Below the pieces are notes generated by a model. It had not been told where the DNA came from, did no database searches, and saw only the letters and a program-made list of their open reading frames with translations. From the NCBI GenBank assembly GCA_023409995.1, contig JAEYQN010000119.1:1-64000 (forward strand): 64,000 nucleotides of DNA, in the 5' to 3' direction. Positions 18,325 to 26,733 of the stretch are shown here, piece after piece (position 1 is the first letter of the stretch; the number at the start of each line of letters is the position of its first letter). Both the position numbers and the translations under genes were made by a program. Source of the stretch: Cyanobacteria bacterium OH_CBB_238. Its GTDB lineage: Bacteria > Cyanobacteriota > Vampirovibrionia > Gastranaerophilales > Gastranaerophilaceae.

Positions 18325-19005
18325 ATGTCAAGAAATCAATTGCCGGAAGGCGTTGGGAAAAAAATTGTTGAAGCATTAAAAAGACAATCAGAAATAGAAA
18401 TAAACCCTATCGCAGATGATGAGACTATTATTGACACTAACTCAACTCAAGCTGAAGATAATTTGGAACTATTTGAAGATGTAATATCTGATGAGGTAAA
18501 TGCATTTACCCCTGAATTAGAAATTAAGGATAGCTTTGTATTGGAAGAACCAACACAAGATTTAGCCCATTTCAGCTTTGATTATGAAGAAACAGCGCAA
18601 AAAAGCGAACCAATTGCGATAACACCTCAAGTTCACTATACACTACCAGAGGAGCCAAGAATGCAACCTAATTTTGAAAAAGGGAAGTCATTTGATATTC
18701 CTGCAAACGTAGCTGTTTTAAAAAGATTAATCACCCAACTACCATCAGGAGTAACCAAACAAACAGGTGCTCAGATTATAAGACAAACTATTGAAGCTCT
18801 CGGAATATCAATGAATAATGTTCTTCAAGAAGCTCAACAAGTTCAAGACAATCTTAATGATTCAATTAAAGATTGCATGAGCAAGGTTCAAGAATATAAG
18901 ACAAATATAATGCATCTTGAAAGACATGCCCAAGATTACCAGAAACAAGTTTCACAACTTAATGATTTGATTAGCCTATTTGTTTTGACAGACAAAACGA
19001 AATAA
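18325..19005 (+). CDS. Conserved-looking hypothetical coiled-coil protein
   Basis: 226 residues from ATG 18325, chosen because GAAGGAAAGG lies just upstream and the promoter -10 overlaps the alternative GTG. The N-terminal half is acidic and probably disordered. A compact segment 'LITQLPSGVTKQTGAQIIRQ' (about 145-165) with 'TIEALGISMNNVLQEAQQVQ' leads into a C-terminal coiled coil ending 'QLNDLISLFVLTDKTK'. No family is recognised. It has no signal peptide or TM helix. It is divergent from groES and convergent with the 19021-19776 gene. Confidence 0.75.
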   Translation: MSRNQLPEGVGKKIVEALKRQSEIEINPIADDETIIDTNSTQAEDNLELFEDVISDEVNAFTPELEIKDSFVLEEPTQDLAHFSFDYEETAQKSEPIAITPQVHYTLPEEPRMQPNFEKGKSFDIPANVAVLKRLITQLPSGVTKQTGAQIIRQTIEALGISMNNVLQEAQQVQDNLNDSIKDCMSKVQEYKTNIMHLERHAQDYQKQVSQLNDLISLFVLTDKTK

Positions 19006-19020
19006 TCAAATTTAAATAAA

Positions 19021-19776
19021 TTAATTATTGACTCCAAATCCAAATAAAGCAAAATCATATTTTATAGGATCATTGGAGTCAAATTTTTTAAGCTCATTAG
19101 TGATTTCGACAACACTTTTATAATCATTATTATTTCTTTTCAACAATCCAAACTCTCGAGAAAGCCTTGCCACATGGGTATCTAATGGGATCAACAATTC
19201 AGACTTACTCATAAATTTCCAAACCCCAAGATCAACTTCTCCATCCCTAACCATCCAACGTAAAAACATATTTAATCTCTTAGTTGCACTATTTTTTTTA
19301 GGATCTGGCAATAAATAAAAGAATCCTGGTGAAATATTTTTATCCGCTCGAGCATAAAAATAATCAACAACCCCCTGAAGCGTACTCTTTACATCTTTTT
19401 CATTTTCGTAAGAATACTTAAACAAACTTTCTAATGATTCATTTTCATTATAAAGAACACTTAAAATAGAAAAAATTTGGATTAAATCCGTATCTTTTGC
19501 AAAACGATAACCAAAACTTTTCATTCTACTGTCATTTTTATCAAATGATTTTATATATTCATATGGTTGATTTTTCATTATTAAAAATAAATCTTTAAGT
19601 TTTTTTATAAAAACATCTCGTCTGCCAAAAGCAAACATAGACGAAAGAAATGCTGATATTTCCTTATCATGTTTTCCATTAAATCCATGAGGAAATTGTA
19701 TAGGATCATCTTTTATAAAATCTTTAGTCTCATATTTTAAAACATATTCATCCATTTTAGTTTTAAGTGACTTCAT
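19021..19776 (-). CDS. TIGR02757 (DUF2400) family protein
   Basis: 251 residues. The motifs 'DPIQFPHGFNGKHDKEISAF', 'FLSSMFAFGRRDVF', 'LDTHVARLSREFGLLKR' and the C-terminal 'DPIKYDFALFGFGVNN' are typical of this family of unknown function. The fold appears helical, and the 'LDTHV' segment resembles helix-hairpin-helix DNA glycosylase-like proteins. Its start overlaps the tadA stop by four bases, last gene of the RR-HK-tadA operon. Confidence 0.85.
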   Translation of the reverse strand: MKSLKTKMDEYVLKYETKDFIKDDPIQFPHGFNGKHDKEISAFLSSMFAFGRRDVFIKKLKDLFLIMKNQPYEYIKSFDKNDSRMKSFGYRFAKDTDLIQIFSILSVLYNENESLESLFKYSYENEKDVKSTLQGVVDYFYARADKNISPGFFYLLPDPKKNSATKRLNMFLRWMVRDGEVDLGVWKFMSKSELLIPLDTHVARLSREFGLLKRNNNDYKSVVEITNELKKFDSNDPIKYDFALFGFGVNN

Positions 19777-20204
19777 CTCAACTCCTCAAAATATGACCTA
19801 ATAATATTATCGCACTCTTCTTGTAATATTCCGCCCTTTATTTCTAAATTTGAGGGTAGAGTGTCTTTCATATTTATTTTCGAACCAAATGCACCATATA
19901 AAGAATCATATGAACCAAAATATACATTACTTATCCTTGACTGAATAATAGCTGAAGCACACATAGGACATGGCTCAAGAGTGACGTACAACTCACATCC
20001 TGCAAGTCTCCATGTTCCAAGATGTTTAGATGCAAGACGAATTGCAACTATTTCAGCATGCATTGTTGCGTCATTTAATTGTTCCTTTTGGTTATGTGCT
20101 TGTGCAATAATTACACCATCTCTCACAATCACCGCACCAACAGGAACATCTTTACCTGAATCCCTGGCATATCTTAAAGCCTCTTTCATAAATTCTTTAT
20201 TCAT
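19773..20204 (-). CDS. tadA: tRNA adenosine(34) deaminase
   Basis: 143 residues. The zinc site is complete: HAEIVAI (catalytic Glu) and TLEPCPMCASAII (two Cys ligands). Sequence and length match TadA, which converts A34 of tRNA-Arg(ACG) to inosine. It overlaps both neighbours by four bases. A general nucleoside deaminase is less likely. Confidence 0.93.
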   Translation of the reverse strand: MNKEFMKEALRYARDSGKDVPVGAVIVRDGVIIAQAHNQKEQLNDATMHAEIVAIRLASKHLGTWRLAGCELYVTLEPCPMCASAIIQSRISNVYFGSYDSLYGAFGSKINMKDTLPSNLEIKGGILQEECDNIIRSYFEELR

Positions 20205-21901
20205 TCAGAATCCTGAGCAAGAGGAACTATTATTTTCGCTACAAAAGTATTATCAATACTAGATTTTAAATATATTGAGCCATTCATTGCATTTACTAAT
20301 CCTTTTACAATATAAAGCCCTAAACCTGTTCCTCTAGTTGTTCTGGTCGTTTTATCATCAACCCTTGTAAATTTATCAAATAATTTTTCTAACACTTGCT
20401 TTTCTATATAATCTGCTTTATTTTCTATAGTTATTATAGCTTTCCTGTTATCAATATCTGCACTCACTACTATTGGACTATCTTCATACGCATATTTATT
20501 AGCATTCTCTATTAGATTAATAAAAACTTGCTCTAAGCGATCTCTGTCAGCATATACTAAAGGAAAATCTGCCGATATAGTATTTTCAACCACTCTTTGT
20601 TCAATTTTTTTTATAGAAATAAGAGAAGATTCCATTGACTCGAATAAATTAACAGGACTCAATTGTATATTTAACTTTGCACCTTCTATATCAGGAATAA
20701 CCAAAAGATCCTCAACCATTCTTGCCAAACGTTCCGTCTGCTGTTTTATAATTACCAAAGATTTATGAGTTGTTTCTTTATCTATAACAATATCCTGTCT
20801 TAATAGCCTTGAAGTATAACCTTTAATACTAGTGAGCGGAGTCCTAAACTCATGACTAACAGTATCAACTAAATTAGCCCTAAAACCATCTAGTAATTTT
20901 AGTTCCTTATTTTTCTGTTTCAATTGTTTATAAGAAACATTTATTTCATTAACCATTTTATTGAATTCAGATGCCAAGAAGATAACTTCATAAGGTGTCA
21001 TTAAATGTTCTAATAGTCTTACCTGGCGTTTATAATTACCTTTAGAAAGAGCCATTATTCCCTTAAATAGCTGTCTCATATTGATATATAAATAATAAGT
21101 ATATAAACCAACAATAGAAATAATAAAAGCTGTTGCCACAAGTATTGCAACAATAATTTTCCATCTTGCCTCATTAATTGTTCTATTTGTAATCTCATGC
21201 GTAGTGTTAACAACAACCGTTAGGTCACTGCCTTCCATTTTCAAACATGCCAATGGCTGATTTTTAATCCTACCAAAAATTTCTACCCGATCCGGGATCA
21301 AATTTGAAGGTAGTAACTCAAGTATTTCATTAAAGTCGTCTTGTTGAAAATTATGCGCAAAAACTAAGTTATGATTGTTATCTATTACATAAATCTGTCT
21401 TTTATCTTTTTGGAATGAATTAAATATTTTTTCTTTAAATGCATTCATGTTTATAGTTGCGATAAGAAATTTATCGTCATGGATTTTCTCAGTTATTGAT
21501 AGTGACTTGTTTTCACTATCATAGATCAATGTATCATCAGGGTTGAGAGAAATTTTTTGTTCTGAAGGGTGTACAATTTCAATATCCGCAAATATGTCAG
21601 AATTTATCATTACATCTTTAAGATAAACTCTTTCTAAATATTCACTTGGCAGATACTTCATGGCAAGCACAATTTCATTAATCTTGCCCTCATCTGACTC
21701 TAATATAGAGCGAATATTATTATCTATAGTTTGAGCAATCATCATCGCAGAATAACTAAGCTCTTTTCTTATTGCATGTTGGTTAATGTTATTTACAACA
21801 AGTCCCGCAATTATCATCGGCGTTAAAACCGAAAAGAGTATAACTATAATTATTTGTTCTACAATTTTTAGATGCTTATTTTTCTTCATCGGAATCTTCA
21901 T
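20201..21901 (-). CDS. Membrane sensor histidine kinase
   Basis: 566 residues. TM1 is at about 15-37, followed by a roughly 200-residue periplasmic sensor region. TM2 is at about 243-269, then a HAMP-like linker, and a HisKA box with His350 ('VSHEFRTPLTSIKGY'). A HATPase_c domain follows with N box 'NLIENANKYAYEDSP' and G boxes 'DKFTRVDD' and 'GTGLGLYIVKGLV'. Its start lies 26 nt inside the upstream response-regulator gene, so the pair is coupled. The ligand is unknown. Confidence 0.93.
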   Translation of the reverse strand: MKIPMKKNKHLKIVEQIIIVILFSVLTPMIIAGLVVNNINQHAIRKELSYSAMMIAQTIDNNIRSILESDEGKINEIVLAMKYLPSEYLERVYLKDVMINSDIFADIEIVHPSEQKISLNPDDTLIYDSENKSLSITEKIHDDKFLIATINMNAFKEKIFNSFQKDKRQIYVIDNNHNLVFAHNFQQDDFNEILELLPSNLIPDRVEIFGRIKNQPLACLKMEGSDLTVVVNTTHEITNRTINEARWKIIVAILVATAFIISIVGLYTYYLYINMRQLFKGIMALSKGNYKRQVRLLEHLMTPYEVIFLASEFNKMVNEINVSYKQLKQKNKELKLLDGFRANLVDTVSHEFRTPLTSIKGYTSRLLRQDIVIDKETTHKSLVIIKQQTERLARMVEDLLVIPDIEGAKLNIQLSPVNLFESMESSLISIKKIEQRVVENTISADFPLVYADRDRLEQVFINLIENANKYAYEDSPIVVSADIDNRKAIITIENKADYIEKQVLEKLFDKFTRVDDKTTRTTRGTGLGLYIVKGLVNAMNGSIYLKSSIDNTFVAKIIVPLAQDSE

Positions 21902-22595
21902 TAAAAGGAGTTAGTTTATAGCCAACATTTGTAACAGTGTGCAAGTATCTAGGGTGTTTAGAATCTTCTTCAATTTTCTGTCTTAATCCACCTACATGTA
22001 CCCTAAGCATTCTTACGTCCTCATCTCCGTCATAACCCCAAACTTCACTTAACAAAACAGCTAAGGTAACAGGATTGTTGAAATGTTGAATTAAACAGTA
22101 TAAGATTTCAAACTCGGTTGGGGTCAATTTAATCCTGTTCCCCTTTACACTTGTCTCAAGTGAATCAGGAAACAATTCAATATCACCAATTTTCAAGATT
22201 TCTTTTGAAAGAGTCATTTGAGAAGAAGAAGGGGTTCTTCTCAACAATGCGCGAACTCTAAGCAATACTTCCTGAACATCAAAAGGTTTAACTATATAAT
22301 CATCTGCCCCAGAATCAAATCCTGTTGTTTTATCTGAAATAGCGCCCTTAGCGGTAAGCAATAATATGGGTAATTCAGGCTTGGTTTTCCTTATGTTTTT
22401 ACACACATCATAACCATTCATTTTAGGCATCATAACATCTAAAAGAACAAGATCATATGAAGAGGTTAAAGCCTTATCAAGTCCATCAATTCCATCCGCA
22501 GCTGTATCAACAAAGTAGCCGCTTTGCGATAGATCAAACTCCAATAACTCACGGATTTCATCATCATCATCAACAACCAGTAGACGTTTTTGCAT
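21876..22595 (-). CDS. OmpR/PhoB-family response regulator
   Basis: 239 residues from ATG 22595 (GAGG eight bases upstream; an upstream start at 22649 would add non-conserved residues). The receiver has acidic pair D9-D10, phosphoacceptor D53 in 'LVLLDVMMPKMNG' and the conserved Lys in 'DYIVKPFD'. The C-terminal winged helix contains 'LTPTEFEILYCLIQHFNNPV' and 'VRMLRVHVGGLRQKIEED'. It forms a two-component system with the overlapping kinase. Confidence 0.95.
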   Translation of the reverse strand: MQKRLLVVDDDDEIRELLEFDLSQSGYFVDTAADGIDGLDKALTSSYDLVLLDVMMPKMNGYDVCKNIRKTKPELPILLLTAKGAISDKTTGFDSGADDYIVKPFDVQEVLLRVRALLRRTPSSSQMTLSKEILKIGDIELFPDSLETSVKGNRIKLTPTEFEILYCLIQHFNNPVTLAVLLSEVWGYDGDEDVRMLRVHVGGLRQKIEEDSKHPRYLHTVTNVGYKLTPFNEDSDEEK

Positions 22596-22922
22596 ATTAA
22601 GTGCCTCACTTTTAACAGCTATTATGACACAATTTAAATGGTTATACAATGAGCATATTCAATGAATTAACACATTTTAGTATGTATTTATAAATATAAA
22701 TTAAGCCAAAATAACAAATTATTTTTTTCAGGTGTTAAACAAGTAAAGGAGCTTATGTAAGAATTGTTCTAAATTGCTCTATTTCTTTTCTCCAAAATAG
22801 CTTAAAAAAAGCATTAAATACTAATTTTAAAAACCAAGCAATATAAACTTATTGAAGATATACTAAACCCAAATTAAACATAACAAAATACTATCAGTTA
22901 AATTTAGTGATATTATAAATAA
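22596..22922. other. Intergenic region, promoters only
   Basis: 327 bp between the divergent response regulator and permease genes. It is AT-rich. A start-stop pair (ATG-TAA) follows AAAGGAG near 22747-22758 on the plus strand. A TATTAT element lies only a few bases before the permease ATG. No gene or strong palindrome is seen. Confidence 0.5.
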
Positions 22923-23747
22923 ATGAAAAAATTAACTGTGACATTAGGCTATATTGTTTTAATACTAGGAGCTGTATCAATGCTCTTGCCTTTTATATGG
23001 ATGGTATTAATATCTTTTACTCCTGATGAAAAAATTTTCAATTTAACTACAAATTCTATACTACAAAAACCAACCATGGTGAATTATGCTGATGTTTTTA
23101 GCAGTGTAAATATAAAAAAATACTTTTTTAACAGCTTAATAGTTGCAACTATTACAACAATTGGACAAGTAATAATTTCTTCTATGGCCGGATATTCATT
23201 TGCAAGACTTAATTTTAAATTTAAGGAGCCATTGTTTATAATGGTTTTAGTTACAATGATGGTTCCACCCCAAGTTAATATAATACCTTTATTTTTTATA
23301 ATGAGAGAATTGCAATGGATAGACACATATCAAGCATTAATTATTCCAGGATTATTTGGTGGTTTCGGGGTTTTTCTTATGAGACAGTGGTTTAAGTCAC
23401 TACCTAAAGATCTGGAAGAAGCAGCAAAAATTGATGGATGCGGAGTTTTTAAAACTTTTTTCAAGATAGCATTACCCTTGGCACTACCAGCTATAGCAAC
23501 TCTGGGGATTTTCACATTTATAACAAGCTGGAACAGCTTTATGTGGCCACTCATTATAACAAATTCTGATTCAATGAGAACTTTACCTATAGGGTTAGCC
23601 AACTTTAAAGGTAGTTTTAGAGAAATAACTCAATGGGGAGAATTAATGGCATACTCTGTTATATGCTGTTTACCTGTGATTATTGTATTCTTATGTGGAA
23701 AAAAATATTTCATTAACGATATACTTGGTGGTGGAGTAAAAGAATAA
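22923..23747 (+). CDS. Orphan carbohydrate-type ABC transporter permease (MalG-like)
   Basis: 274 residues with six predicted TM helices. The EAA loop reads 'EAAKIDGCGVFKTFFKIALP', and the final motif '(F)ITSWNSFMWPLI' is typical of the CUT1/MalG permease family. The partner permease, ATPase and binding protein are absent nearby. The ATG is directly preceded by an in-frame TAA and has no SD, while a TATTAT element lies within a few bases, so translation may be leaderless. It is convergent with the matrixin gene (7-nt gap). Confidence 0.88.
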   Translation: MKKLTVTLGYIVLILGAVSMLLPFIWMVLISFTPDEKIFNLTTNSILQKPTMVNYADVFSSVNIKKYFFNSLIVATITTIGQVIISSMAGYSFARLNFKFKEPLFIMVLVTMMVPPQVNIIPLFFIMRELQWIDTYQALIIPGLFGGFGVFLMRQWFKSLPKDLEEAAKIDGCGVFKTFFKIALPLALPAIATLGIFTFITSWNSFMWPLIITNSDSMRTLPIGLANFKGSFREITQWGELMAYSVICCLPVIIVFLCGKKYFINDILGGGVKE

Positions 23748-23754
23748 CTTTACA

Positions 23755-25299
23755 TTATATAAGAATCAAAAATTTATATTGATTTAACCTTGTATCATCT
23801 TTAGCTGAAGGGTTATTTTTAATGAGATTTTTCAGGACATTTCTTGCTTTGAAATAAGCTCTCTTTGATAAGTACATATCAGTCAGATTCAATGATAAAT
23901 TAATATCTCCAGGCCTTTTCGATAATAACTTCTCAAATTCTTTTTCAGCCTCTTTGTATTGATGCAAGCTTCCCTTTATAACTGCTATTAAACTTCTTGT
24001 ATCAAAGTCATCCTGGTATGTTAAAGCCGTTTGGGCATTATCTAAGGCCTCTTTATATCTTCCAATATAGTAGTAATTACTTGCAATATTATAATAGATT
24101 ACTGAAAGAGATGGAGTATCTTTTGCAATATTGGTAGCTCTTTTTAAAACATCGATACTAAGTAGGTATTGTCCCGACTCACCGTATTCTTCTGCCAAAT
24201 CAATCCATAAACTGACATCATTTGGTGTATTTAAAATATATGATTTTATCCTTCTTATATTTTCCGAATTACTTTCTCCAATGTTATTAACGAACACTGA
24301 AGCACAGCCTAACGACTCTTTTTCACCAACGGCAAGTTGCGCATTTATAGTGTCAGGAACTAAAGCATATAAAAAGCGCATTGTATTGATATCTCTATTA
24401 GAAATTTGCTTAGAAGATTTAAAACCAAAATTATCTGCTGTAGAATAATACATTATATCTCCCGGGTAATCACTATGCCCCCAGATTCCTAATGCATGAC
24501 CAACTTCATGAGTTATAACTGTTTCCACTTCAGCTCTTGAAAAAAATTTCTTTAGATTGTTTTTCGTATTTATTGTTATATCCATTTTTTTCAATTGACC
24601 ATTTCTTATATCTGGAACAGTTGTACCAACACTATATTCACAACTAGTCGTTTCACAAGCTTCAGAATCATCTCGATCATTAAAAGTGACGATTATATCT
24701 GCATCAGAGGGATTCATAACTTTTTTAAAAGTAAAAAGTCCACCTGACGCATTTGTCCACTCTCTAAATGAAGAATCTACAGCATCTATAAAATAATTCA
24801 TTATAGCAACCTCAGATTCCACATAATATCTCAAAGGGAAAGAGTTTAAGTTCCACCGAACAACTTGCCCCCCATTAGATGCATATTGAATATAGTTATC
24901 ACCAACTCTGCCTAAAACATTTGACTTAAAGTCTTTAAGAACCCCTGTTGCAATTAATTCACCACTAGAATCATCATCTTTTATAGAAATATCATATAAC
25001 TGCTTTTGTACATTGTATGTGAACGGAACATTAGATAGTGCTATAGATAACTTATATGAATATTTTTTACATGAAGGATTCAATGCACTAGCCCCCTTCA
25101 AAAACAATACAGCTGTTTTATATTTTTTTTGTTCGAGGCTTATTCGACCTACCTCAAAGAATATTTGAGGCAGAAAGATTTTTATAATTAAAACAATAAA
25201 TGAACAAAGCAATACTATAGAAAGAAAAATTAATCTTTTTTTCCCAGGTTTCTTTCTCTTTTTTTTATAGGAAAGGCGTTTTTTTCCAGCTAACCCCAT
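23755..25299 (-). CDS. Membrane-anchored matrixin-like metallopeptidase with TPR repeats
   Basis: 514 residues from ATG 25299 (GGAGAG upstream; an alternative GTG start at 25320 lacks an SD). A basic stretch and one TM helix (about 22-45) give an N-in, C-out topology. The zinc motif HEVGHALGIWGHS (H264, E265, H268, H274) with the following 'DIMYYS' Met-turn fits matrixin/metzincin peptidases. Three or more TPR units fill the C-terminus ('SVIYYNIASNYYYIGRYKEA', 'LSLNLTDMYLSKRAYFKA'). A cell-envelope protease is inferred; its substrate is unknown. Confidence 0.85.
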   Translation of the reverse strand: MGLAGKKRLSYKKKRKKPGKKRLIFLSIVLLCSFIVLIIKIFLPQIFFEVGRISLEQKKYKTAVLFLKGASALNPSCKKYSYKLSIALSNVPFTYNVQKQLYDISIKDDDSSGELIATGVLKDFKSNVLGRVGDNYIQYASNGGQVVRWNLNSFPLRYYVESEVAIMNYFIDAVDSSFREWTNASGGLFTFKKVMNPSDADIIVTFNDRDDSEACETTSCEYSVGTTVPDIRNGQLKKMDITINTKNNLKKFFSRAEVETVITHEVGHALGIWGHSDYPGDIMYYSTADNFGFKSSKQISNRDINTMRFLYALVPDTINAQLAVGEKESLGCASVFVNNIGESNSENIRRIKSYILNTPNDVSLWIDLAEEYGESGQYLLSIDVLKRATNIAKDTPSLSVIYYNIASNYYYIGRYKEALDNAQTALTYQDDFDTRSLIAVIKGSLHQYKEAEKEFEKLLSKRPGDINLSLNLTDMYLSKRAYFKARNVLKNLIKNNPSAKDDTRLNQYKFLILI

Positions 25300-25358
25300 A
25301 AAACTATTTGCTCTCCACACTGATTGTTAATATATTATTTGACACAATATAAACAATT

Positions 25359-25877
25359 TTAGTCAGATTTTATATTACTGTCAATTTCGAGAATTTTTGC
25401 AAGTGTTTTTGTATCACCTTTTAATTTGAAATATTCGGCAAATTTCGGAGTTGTTTTGATGTTAAAAGAGCGTCCATTTTTATCTCTAGTCCTTGCAATA
25501 AGACCCTTTTTAACCAATTCTAAAACGTGTTCATAAGCCGTAGATCCACGCATTTCTTTTAATAATGATTGTCTAATTGGCTCTTTTAAGGCAATAACAG
25601 TAAGTGTTTTCAACACCGGGGGCGAAAGCTCAACAGGACAGAGCTTTTCAACGATATCTATGTAATCATTTTTTACCTGAAGAATATAACCATTTTCATC
25701 ATCTATTTCAAGAGCACCTTCCCTTGTTGAATAGTCCATTATTAGGTCTAACATTGCATTCTCAACATCTTCTTCGTTTGTTTCAAGAATTTCAGCGATT
25801 TCTTTTATTTGTATTGCATTAGCGGTAACAAATAAAACAGCCTCTATTCGTGCTTTCAAATTAGCATCAAATTCCAT
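25359..25877 (-). CDS. scpB: Segregation and condensation protein ScpB
   Basis: 172 residues with paired winged helices. 'RIEAVLFVTANAIQIKEIAE' at the start and 'TVIALKEPIRQSLLKEMRGS...LVKKGLIARTRDKNGRSF' are characteristic. ScpB dimers bind the ScpA kleisin in the SMC complex. Its ATG directly follows the scpA TAG with no gap. Confidence 0.95.
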   Translation of the reverse strand: MEFDANLKARIEAVLFVTANAIQIKEIAEILETNEEDVENAMLDLIMDYSTREGALEIDDENGYILQVKNDYIDIVEKLCPVELSPPVLKTLTVIALKEPIRQSLLKEMRGSTAYEHVLELVKKGLIARTRDKNGRSFNIKTTPKFAEYFKLKGDTKTLAKILEIDSNIKSD

Positions 25878-26732
25878 CTATGCTGATTCCTCTTGCAAAA
25901 CTGGTTCTTTAACAACATAAAGGTCTGAATAAAATTGATCTTGCACTAAATCAAAATCACTAGACGCTGATAAAAATAGCAAAGCAATATAAGCAGATAT
26001 TCTATCCATACCAAGTAAGGTAAGCGTGTTTAATTCAACTCTCTCTTCAGACTCAAATATTTTCACTAAATTCTCATGTAAAATTTTTACGCTATTTTCA
26101 ATATATTCATCATGTGCAAGGTTAATAATATCGTCAGAGGTGAACTTTGCATATGATTTTACTCTTCTTTTAGCTCTTTCTAATGTATTTTTTAGTGATT
26201 GTTTTCGGTCCATCTCTTCATAGAATTCAAGTTGTTTGATAAGGTCTTTAAGAGTAACAACCCTATTTCTATTAAGTCTTATACTGGTTCTTCTCTGAAG
26301 AACTTCATCCAAAGAAATAACATTGTTCCTATTTATTTCTTCTTCTTGATAATCATCCTCTAACCAATCATCATTTATTTCATCATATTCATTATCAGAA
26401 TGTGGCTCAAATTCCATAGCATCGATGCCTTCAAGAATATTTGATTTAAGCTTTAATAAAACAGCAGCAAACAACAACGTCCTGCCCGTAAGTCTTAGAT
26501 TATTAGATTTACTCTCTGCAAGATGAACCAAATATTTGTCGGTAATATCAACGATATCTATATTCCAAGGATCAATTTTTCCATGTCTGGCCATTGAAAC
26601 AAGTATTTCAATACCGTCCTGCTGAGCGTTTGAAGAATCAGTATTAGATAAAAAATCCATACCAGCATTATTAGCATCTGAAGGTGCTGCAGAATTCATA
26701 TAAAAGTTATCAGCTGAATTTGATTCGATCAT
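25878..26732 (-). CDS. scpA: Segregation and condensation protein ScpA (kleisin)
   Basis: 284 residues. The N-terminal kleisin segment includes 'GIEILVSMARHGKIDPWNID' and 'LRLTGRTLLFAAVLLKLKS'. An acidic linker follows, and the C-terminal winged helix contains 'LTLLGMDRISAYIALLFLS'. An extra N-terminal tail (about 30 residues) is Asn/Ser-rich. It starts one base after the smc stop. Confidence 0.93.
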   Translation of the reverse strand: MIESNSADNFYMNSAAPSDANNAGMDFLSNTDSSNAQQDGIEILVSMARHGKIDPWNIDIVDITDKYLVHLAESKSNNLRLTGRTLLFAAVLLKLKSNILEGIDAMEFEPHSDNEYDEINDDWLEDDYQEEEINRNNVISLDEVLQRRTSIRLNRNRVVTLKDLIKQLEFYEEMDRKQSLKNTLERAKRRVKSYAKFTSDDIINLAHDEYIENSVKILHENLVKIFESEERVELNTLTLLGMDRISAYIALLFLSASSDFDLVQDQFYSDLYVVKEPVLQEESA

Positions 26733-26733
26733 A

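Noticed and set aside
22747-22760. AAAGGAG followed by ATG-TAA
   Set aside because: A start-stop pair without a coding frame; nothing further supports function.
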